A DNA stretch of 10,937 nucleotides, taken from positions 1 through 10,937 of the forward strand of contig JAMCVO010000310.1 of the NCBI GenBank assembly GCA_023475715.1, written 5' to 3'. Position 1 is the first letter of the stretch, and every line of letters begins with the position of its first letter. The stretch is from Actinomycetota bacterium. GTDB lineage: Bacteria > Actinomycetota > Humimicrobiia > Humimicrobiales > Humimicrobiaceae. Of this stretch, positions 6,388 to 10,937 are shown piece by piece. The translations under genes were made by a program, and so were the position numbers. The notes under the pieces were generated by a model. The model was not told the DNA's origin, searched no databases, and was given only the letters and a program-made list of their open reading frames with translations.

Positions 6388-8406
6388 TTGCCAATTATAA
6401 ATTCAAATATCGGAGAATCGAAAAAAGACTACTCTATTGAAGAGCTTGAGGAAATAGCAAAAAAAATGAGGGCTTATTCAATGATTGCAATAACTGCTGC
6501 AAATTCAGGCCACACCGGTGGAACCATGTCGATTATTGACATTGCAACTGCTCTTTATTTTAAAAAGGTCAGGCACGACCCTCGTAACCCCAACTGGCCA
6601 GATAGAGATAGAATCTTCTGGTCGGCTGGGCACAAAGCCCCTGCATTGTATGCTGCTCTGGGATTGTCAGGGTATTTCAATATAGATGATATCGTAAAAC
6701 TTAGGAGGCTTTCTTCAGGATTTGACGGCCACCCCAACAGGTTCAAGCTTCCAGGTATTGAAGCTTCATCTGGTTCCCTCGGACAAGGACTTGGGATTGC
6801 TGTTGGTTCAGCTCTTAGTGCAAAGCTTGAAAGTAAGAATTATGAAGTCTTTTGCATTTTAGGTGATGGAGAGATGGATGAAGGCAGCGTATGGGAAGCT
6901 GCAATGTCTGCTTCTCACTACAAGCTTGATAACATGATAGCCATAATAGACAGAAATTATCTGCAGATAGATGGGCATACTTATGACATTATGGAAATAG
7001 AACCTTTAAAGGAAAAATGGATTTCATTCGGGTGGAAGGTTTTTGAATGCGATGGCCACAACATGCAGGATATATTAACTACCATGGACTTAGCTTCAGA
7101 TGTAAAAGGGAGTCCTATTGTAATCATTGCATATACTGTGAAGGGTAAATGCGTATCTTTTGCAGAAAATGTCTGTTGTTATCACGGAATTGCACCGAAG
7201 AATGGAATTAAAGGCAGCGAATCACTGGAAGTAGCTTTAAAAGATATAGGCTGCAATTATTTTACTGATGAAAAAGTCAATGAGCTGCTGGAAAATGTCC
7301 GAAATTATCAGGAAAACATTGATACGAAAATTGAAGCAATGGTGCCGAAGTTTTCAAAAAACTATTTCTGGAACTGCCAGGATACTATGAGGGTTGAAAT
7401 GGTGGCAAACAGGATAGGTTTTGGAAATGGACTTGAAAAAGCAGGCGAGGATCCAAGAGTCGTAGCCCTTGGAGCAGACATAACTGATTCAATTAAGATA
7501 AGCTCTTTTTATGCAAATCATCCGGAAAGAAAAAACAGGTTCTTTTCAATGGGCATCGCTGAACAGAATATGACTGTAGTTGCAGCCGGGCTTGCCAAGG
7601 AAGGCAAGATACCTTTTATAGGTTCTTACGGTGTTTTCATCACTGGAAGGAACTGGGACCAGCTAAGGACGACAGTTTGCTATAATAATTATAATGTGAA
7701 AATTGTTGACGCTCATGGTGGTGTATCAGTTGGGCCTGACGGTGCGACCCATCAGACCCTGGAAGACATATCAAACCTTTATTATCTGCCAAATATGAAT
7801 ATAGTCGTGCCAGCAGACAGTATAGAAGCAGAAAAAGCGACACTTGCAATAAAAGAATTATATGGTCCGGCGGCAATAAGACTGGCAAGGGAAGCCACAC
7901 CTGTTGTAACAAGCAAGGAGACTGTCTTCAAATTTGGAGTTTCAAACATTTTCCGTTACAGGGGTAAAAATGCAAGATTTAATGAAGCTTTTGAAATATT
8001 TGCCTCTACAGGTTATAAACCTGAAAACGAAAATATTACAATCATAGCATGTGGTCCAATACTTACCGAAGCACTGCGTGCTGCATATATCCTAAAAGAA
8101 GAATTCGATATTGAAACAAGAGTTATAAACATGCATACGGTCAAACCTATCGATAAAGAAGCTGTGATAAATGCACTAATTGAAACTAAAACGATAATTA
8201 CTGCAGAAGAACATCAGACTGGAGGATTTGGCAATATTATTGCAGGGATAGGTTTACGAAATAAAAAAATAAACGATAAGTTTGTAATGGATATGGTTGG
8301 CGTGGAAGACAGGTTTGGCGAGTCCGGGCAACCATGGGAGCTAATGAAATTGTTTGGGCTGACAGCAGAGTTTATTGTGCAGAAAGCAATTAATATCTTA
8401 AGTTAA
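6388..8406 (+). CDS. Transketolase, single chain (N- and C-terminal halves joined)
   Basis: This 672-residue thiamine-diphosphate enzyme is predicted to transfer two-carbon ketol units between sugar phosphates in the non-oxidative pentose phosphate pathway. The N-terminal half has GHTGG (41-45), SAGHK (79-83), GHP (114-116) and the cofactor motif GDGEMDEGSVWEA (159-171) ending at N190. The C-terminal half has GIAEQNM (389-395), where E392 is the expected proton-relay glutamate, then DGATHQTLED (451-460) and a transketolase C-terminal domain to the end. GDGEMDEGSVWEA is typical of the short, two-subunit transketolases of archaea and many anaerobes; here both subunits are one polypeptide, joined near 320-335. 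About 25 extra residues seem to lie at 518-548, before the C-terminal domain. It has its own promoter and a strong SD. An activity on other sugars cannot be excluded. Confidence 0.92.
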   Translation: MPIINSNIGESKKDYSIEELEEIAKKMRAYSMIAITAANSGHTGGTMSIIDIATALYFKKVRHDPRNPNWPDRDRIFWSAGHKAPALYAALGLSGYFNIDDIVKLRRLSSGFDGHPNRFKLPGIEASSGSLGQGLGIAVGSALSAKLESKNYEVFCILGDGEMDEGSVWEAAMSASHYKLDNMIAIIDRNYLQIDGHTYDIMEIEPLKEKWISFGWKVFECDGHNMQDILTTMDLASDVKGSPIVIIAYTVKGKCVSFAENVCCYHGIAPKNGIKGSESLEVALKDIGCNYFTDEKVNELLENVRNYQENIDTKIEAMVPKFSKNYFWNCQDTMRVEMVANRIGFGNGLEKAGEDPRVVALGADITDSIKISSFYANHPERKNRFFSMGIAEQNMTVVAAGLAKEGKIPFIGSYGVFITGRNWDQLRTTVCYNNYNVKIVDAHGGVSVGPDGATHQTLEDISNLYYLPNMNIVVPADSIEAEKATLAIKELYGPAAIRLAREATPVVTSKETVFKFGVSNIFRYRGKNARFNEAFEIFASTGYKPENENITIIACGPILTEALRAAYILKEEFDIETRVINMHTVKPIDKEAVINALIETKTIITAEEHQTGGFGNIIAGIGLRNKKINDKFVMDMVGVEDRFGESGQPWELMKLFGLTAEFIVQKAINILS

Positions 8407-8415
8407 AAATAAAAA

Positions 8416-8435
8416 TGATTTTCTTGAAAAAATCA
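8416..8435 (+). repeat. Short hairpin just after the transketolase gene
   Basis: TGATTTT (8416-8422) pairs with AAAATCA (8429-8435) around a six-base loop, nine bases after the stop codon. The stem is AT-rich and no T-run follows on the plus strand, so it is at best a weak terminator or an mRNA 3'-end structure. Confidence 0.3.
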
Positions 8436-8510
8436 GCAGTAGGGTCGAGAACTGGTGTACCACTGAATTATTTCAGAGCTTTTACAACTCCCGCCACATC
8501 TAACCCAGCA
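8436..8510. other. GC-richer island in the transketolase-UroD gap, nature unknown
   Basis: About 75 bases of clearly higher G+C than either the flanking intergenic DNA or the genes. It holds a small hairpin (CTGAA 8463-8467, TTCAG 8472-8476, loop TTAT). On the minus strand, 8509-8426 reads a protein-like frame containing LDVAGVVKALK, one TAA stop, then FSGTPVLDPTADFF. This could be a decayed gene end, a structured RNA or chance. I cannot assign it. Confidence 0.25.
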
Positions 8511-8513
8511 TTA

Positions 8514-8519
8514 TATAAT
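8514..8519 (+). promoter_or_regulatory. Possible -10 element of the UroD-family gene
   Basis: A perfect TATAAT lies 45 bases before ATG 8565, with no recognisable -35 box at normal spacing. Transcription would start near 8526 and leave a short leader without a clear SD. Confidence 0.25.
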
Positions 8520-8564
8520 AAGTTTTAACCGATAATAAAAATAAATTGTCGAGTTTTTCCAAAC

Positions 8565-9767
8565 ATGACACACAGAGAAAGAATCATAGCAGCGCTAAAC
8601 CATAAGGAATCTGATAGAGTACCTGTAGATTTGGGTTCTACTGAGTCTACGGGCATAACCTGGATTGTATATAATAAATTAAAGAAATATTTTGGAATTC
8701 AAACTAAAACACAAGTTTTTGACTTAATGCAGCTTATTGCTAAAGTAGAACGTTCTGTAACTAAAGCTGTTGGTTCCGATGCAGTCTCTCTTTTAATTGA
8801 ACCTAAATTTTGGAAGGATTGGGAATTTAAAAAAGACCATGTTGTTGAAGTTCCTGCAAAAGTAAATTTAAAAAAGCTTGAAAATGGGGATATGGTAACT
8901 ATTGATAGCGGTGGAGCAATTCTTTCCAGGCTGCCTAAGGGTGGATATTATTTTGATTCAGTATTCCATCCATTGAAAAATAACAATTCTTTGAGTGGTA
9001 TTGAAACCCCTATTGTTAAGGAATTCTTTAAATCATTTGACTGGCCTCAATATAATGATGAAAATTTTTCTGATTTAAAGTTTAAAGCAGAAAAATTGTC
9101 TGTAGAGACTGATTATGCAATTGTTGGCAACTTATGGGTGCATTTACTGGCTTCAGCACAGGATTTAAGGGGTTTTGAAAATTTTATGATGGACCTTATA
9201 GTGAACAAAAAATTGGCGCACAAGATATTTGAAAAGCAACTTGAAGCTTATATTCCAAGAATTGATAGGTATATTGAAGCAGTTGGCAAATATGTTCAAA
9301 TTATCCAGGTAAATGACGATCTGGGTACACAAAATAGTCTCCAAATGAGCGCAGACCTTTATCGTGAAATGGTCAAGCCATATCATAAAAGGTTGTGGAA
9401 ACATATAAAGAATAAAAGTAAAAAACCGCTGCTTCTTCATTCATGTGGCTCGATATTCCAACTTATTCCTGATTTAATTGAAATGGAAGTTGACGCATTA
9501 AATCCAATTCAGGTTTCTGCAGCAAACATGGATACAAAAAAGTTAAAAAAAGAATTCGGGAAAGATATAACTTTTTGGGGTGGTGGTTGCGATACGCAAA
9601 AAGTTCTGCCTTATGGAACAGAAAAAGATGTCAGGGAGGAAGTGAAAAGAAGGGTTGATGATTTGTCATCAGGCGGAGGTTTTGTCTTCTGCCAGGTACA
9701 TAATATTCAACCGGATGTGCCAGTAAAAAATATTCTTGCTATGTATGAAACTTTAATTGATATATAG
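8565..9767 (+). CDS. Uroporphyrinogen decarboxylase (UroD)/MtaA superfamily protein, substrate unknown
   Basis: This 400-residue TIM-barrel-type protein belongs to the UroD superfamily, which includes true UroD (HemE) and cobalamin-dependent methyltransferases such as MtaA. The opening MTHRERIIAALNHKESDRVPVD is typical of the large non-HemE group in anaerobes. HSCG (292-295) gives the H-x-C zinc ligands known from MtaA-type enzymes; C342 in GGGCDTQ or C376 in FVFCQVHNIQ might complete a zinc site, although neither clearly aligns with the third MtaA ligand. The tail GGGFVFCQVHNIQPDVPVKNI (370-390) is a family hallmark. The RQAGRY-like N-terminal motif of HemE is absent, so haem synthesis is unlikely; methyl transfer to or from a corrinoid or thiol is plausible. 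No corrinoid protein or activator gene is adjacent. ATG 8565 gives the expected N-terminus, but no SD precedes it. Confidence 0.85.
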   Translation: MTHRERIIAALNHKESDRVPVDLGSTESTGITWIVYNKLKKYFGIQTKTQVFDLMQLIAKVERSVTKAVGSDAVSLLIEPKFWKDWEFKKDHVVEVPAKVNLKKLENGDMVTIDSGGAILSRLPKGGYYFDSVFHPLKNNNSLSGIETPIVKEFFKSFDWPQYNDENFSDLKFKAEKLSVETDYAIVGNLWVHLLASAQDLRGFENFMMDLIVNKKLAHKIFEKQLEAYIPRIDRYIEAVGKYVQIIQVNDDLGTQNSLQMSADLYREMVKPYHKRLWKHIKNKSKKPLLLHSCGSIFQLIPDLIEMEVDALNPIQVSAANMDTKKLKKEFGKDITFWGGGCDTQKVLPYGTEKDVREEVKRRVDDLSSGGGFVFCQVHNIQPDVPVKNILAMYETLIDI

Positions 9768-9801
9768 TCTTTCAATATATTATTTTATGAAATAACAAAA
9801 A

Positions 9802-9826
9802 AATTTAAATAGAGATATTTTAAATT
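9802..9826. repeat. AT-only inverted repeat after the UroD-family gene
   Basis: AATTTAAA (9802-9809) and TTTAAATT (9819-9826) form an 8-bp inverted repeat with a nine-base loop. A run of A lies on the left side, so the terminator-like geometry (stem then T-run) exists only on the minus strand, where no gene is seen. The rest of 9768-9901 shows nothing else I can name. Confidence 0.25.
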
Positions 9827-9901
9827 AAAAGGAATTGAAGTTTTACAGTTAAGTCATCAATTAAGAATAAAGGGTAAATTGCTGAAATAAAAGAATAAAT
9901 A

Positions 9902-9930
9902 TTGTATATTATTTAATATTTTTGTATAAT
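9902..9930 (+). promoter_or_regulatory. Promoter of the ArgJ-family gene
   Basis: TTGTAT (9902-9907) and a perfect TATAAT (9925-9930) are separated by exactly 17 bases. Transcription would start near 9937, giving a leader of about 50 bases before ATG 9986. The -35 box matches consensus at three of six bases. An imperfect dyad overlaps the expected start point. Confidence 0.55.
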
Positions 9931-9948
9931 ATGCAAATTATATTCATA
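9930..9948 (+). promoter_or_regulatory. Possible arginine-repressor (ARG box-like) operator
   Basis: TATGCAAATTATATTCATA is an imperfect palindrome, with seven of nine symmetric pairs complementary. Its right half, read on the minus strand as TATGAATA, fits the ARG-box half-site TNTGAATW; the left half is degenerate, and the half-site spacing is one base longer than in the classical 18-bp box. It lies over the predicted transcription start of an arginine-pathway gene, the expected place for ArgR repression. Confidence 0.3.
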
Positions 9949-9985
9949 AATATCTCAGTTATCAGCAATCAGGTCTGGAGTAAAT

Positions 9986-10937
9986 ATGGAATTTGGCAAT
10001 ATGGAACATGGTAAATTTGAATTAATTCATGAGGGAACAATTACAGATGTAAGAAATTTCTTTGCATCATCATGCCACTGCGGGATACGAAAATTCAGAG
10101 AAGATTTCTGCATTTTATTCACTCCCGAACAATCAACCTGCAGTGGGACGTTTACAAAAAATAAGTTTGCTGCTGCACCAGTGGTTTTAAACAAGGAACA
10201 GTTAAAAAAAAGCAGGGATATAAAAGCAATAATAATAAACAGTGGAATATCCAATGCATGTACTGGCAGCAAAGGCATTGAGAATTCTCTGCTGACTATT
10301 GAGCTTGCTTCAAAATATTTAAATTTGAATAAGGAGAATATTCTGGTTGCGTCAACAGGAAGAATTGGTCAACAGCTTCCTATGGAAAAAATAGAAAAAG
10401 GTATAATTATTTGCAGCAAGAACCTGAACAGACATAACGGCCATAATGCTGCCAGGGCAATACTTACAATTGACAGAAATCCAAAGGAGATTGCTGTAAA
10501 ATTTAAACAGGATGGCGCAGAAGCAATCATAGGTGGAATAGGCAAAGGTTCGGTTATGGTTGAACCAAATATGGCAACCACAATGTCATTTATTGCAACA
10601 GACATTAAAATACCAAGTGAACTTCTGGACGAAGCTTTGCTTGAATGCGTTGACGGCACTTTTAACTGCATTTCTACGGATGGATGCCAAAGCACAAATG
10701 ATATGATACTTGTCATAGCTAACGGCGCAAGCGGGATAGAAGTAATGAGCAAAGGAGAGAAGTTTGAAAATTTTAAAAGCGCTCTCTACTATGTACTGAA
10801 ATCTCTGGCACTCAAAGTTGTCGAAGACGGTGAAGGAGCAACAAAAATAATTGAAATAAATGTGGTAAAAGCAAAGGATAAAAGTGAAGCGAGAAATATT
10901 GGTAAAAGGATTGCCATATTTGGTTCAACCATAACCT
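9986..10937 (+). CDS. argJ: ArgJ-family ornithine/glutamate N-acetyltransferase, divergent, C-terminus beyond window
   Basis: An open frame of 317 codons runs from ATG 9986, with GGAG ending 5 bases upstream, to the window edge. ArgJ enzymes move the acetyl group from N-acetylornithine to glutamate in arginine synthesis and cleave themselves before a threonine nucleophile. Family features seen are FTKNKFAAAPV (56-66), NSGISNACTG (85-94), VASTGRIG (121-128; T124-G125 is the expected oxyanion pair), KGSVMVEPNMATTM (187-200; self-cleavage predicted before T198), STND (236-239) and EDGEGATK (280-287, with E283). Several usually strict positions differ: NSGNANACTG, MTTDT, KGSGM and TVDGD read NSGISNACTG, LTIDR, KGSVM and STDGC, and the usual SPLVKTA region reads FGSTIT. 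It also looks unusually cysteine-rich. It may be a fast-evolving ArgJ or a paralogue with another acyl substrate. No downstream arg gene is visible. Confidence 0.82.
   Translation, partial: MEFGNMEHGKFELIHEGTITDVRNFFASSCHCGIRKFREDFCILFTPEQSTCSGTFTKNKFAAAPVVLNKEQLKKSRDIKAIIINSGISNACTGSKGIENSLLTIELASKYLNLNKENILVASTGRIGQQLPMEKIEKGIIICSKNLNRHNGHNAARAILTIDRNPKEIAVKFKQDGAEAIIGGIGKGSVMVEPNMATTMSFIATDIKIPSELLDEALLECVDGTFNCISTDGCQSTNDMILVIANGASGIEVMSKGEKFENFKSALYYVLKSLALKVVEDGEGATKIIEINVVKAKDKSEARNIGKRIAIFGSTIT

Noticed and set aside
8436..8564. Cobalamin riboswitch ahead of the UroD/MtaA-like gene
   Set aside because: No GCCACTG box or other B12-box core elements in the right order; CCGCCACATC and ACCACTGAA are only partial resemblances.
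8565..9767. True uroporphyrinogen decarboxylase HemE
   Set aside because: The HemE N-terminal arginine motif (RQAGRY-like) is missing, and the H-x-C zinc ligands and HNIQ tail belong to the MtaA-like side of the superfamily.
9796..9826. Rho-independent terminator of the UroD-family gene
   Set aside because: The stem is entirely A/T and the poly-A lies on the wrong side for plus-strand transcription.
10027..10752. Minus-strand open frames opposite the ArgJ-family gene
   Set aside because: The plus-strand frame continues open across the whole stretch with ArgJ motifs; the antisense frames show no recognisable domain.
1..10937. tRNA, rRNA, CRISPR array, transposase or phage gene
   Set aside because: No direct-repeat array, cloverleaf-like conserved arms, terminal inverted repeats or mobile-element proteins were recognised on either strand by eye.

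Overview
This is an AT-rich bacterial window. AGA/AGG arginine and ATA isoleucine codons are common, three genes appear to use TTG starts, and Shine-Dalgarno (SD) use is mixed. It carries mostly housekeeping and biosynthetic genes. I see no mobile element, CRISPR array, tRNA or rRNA. The enzymes (FMN nitroreductase, fused DHH-CBS-CCA nucleotidyltransferase, UroD/MtaA-type protein, short-type transketolase) would suit an anaerobe of a clostridial or subsurface candidate lineage. That is inference; no taxonomic marker is present.

Layout. At 1-295 (minus strand) lies the N-terminal part of an ABC transporter ATPase, facing away from the rest. The 123-bp AT-rich gap to 419 seems to hold back-to-back promoters, and their geometry suggests leaderless transcripts. 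At 419-2984 pabB and pabC encode both steps from chorismate to p-aminobenzoate, for folate; the glutaminase partner PabA is not in the window. At 3109-6253 a small nitroreductase is followed 7 bp later by an 865-residue tRNA 3'-end nucleotidyltransferase fused to DHH and CBS domains. At 6388-8406 a single-chain transketolase has its own near-consensus promoter and a strong ribosome binding site. At 8565-9767 stands a UroD/MtaA-like protein of unknown substrate. At 9986 an ArgJ-family gene begins and runs off the window, with a good promoter and a dyad that could be an arginine-repressor site.

Apart from pabB-pabC, the neighbours share no obvious pathway. All genes from 419 onward read left to right, but promoter-like sequences between them suggest several transcription units.

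The most unusual items are the ArgJ-like protein, which departs from the family consensus at several normally conserved places while keeping the catalytic core; the putative leaderless divergent promoters; and a GC-richer island of about 75 bp in the 8407-8564 gap that may be a gene remnant or a structured RNA. I found no convincing novel multi-gene system.
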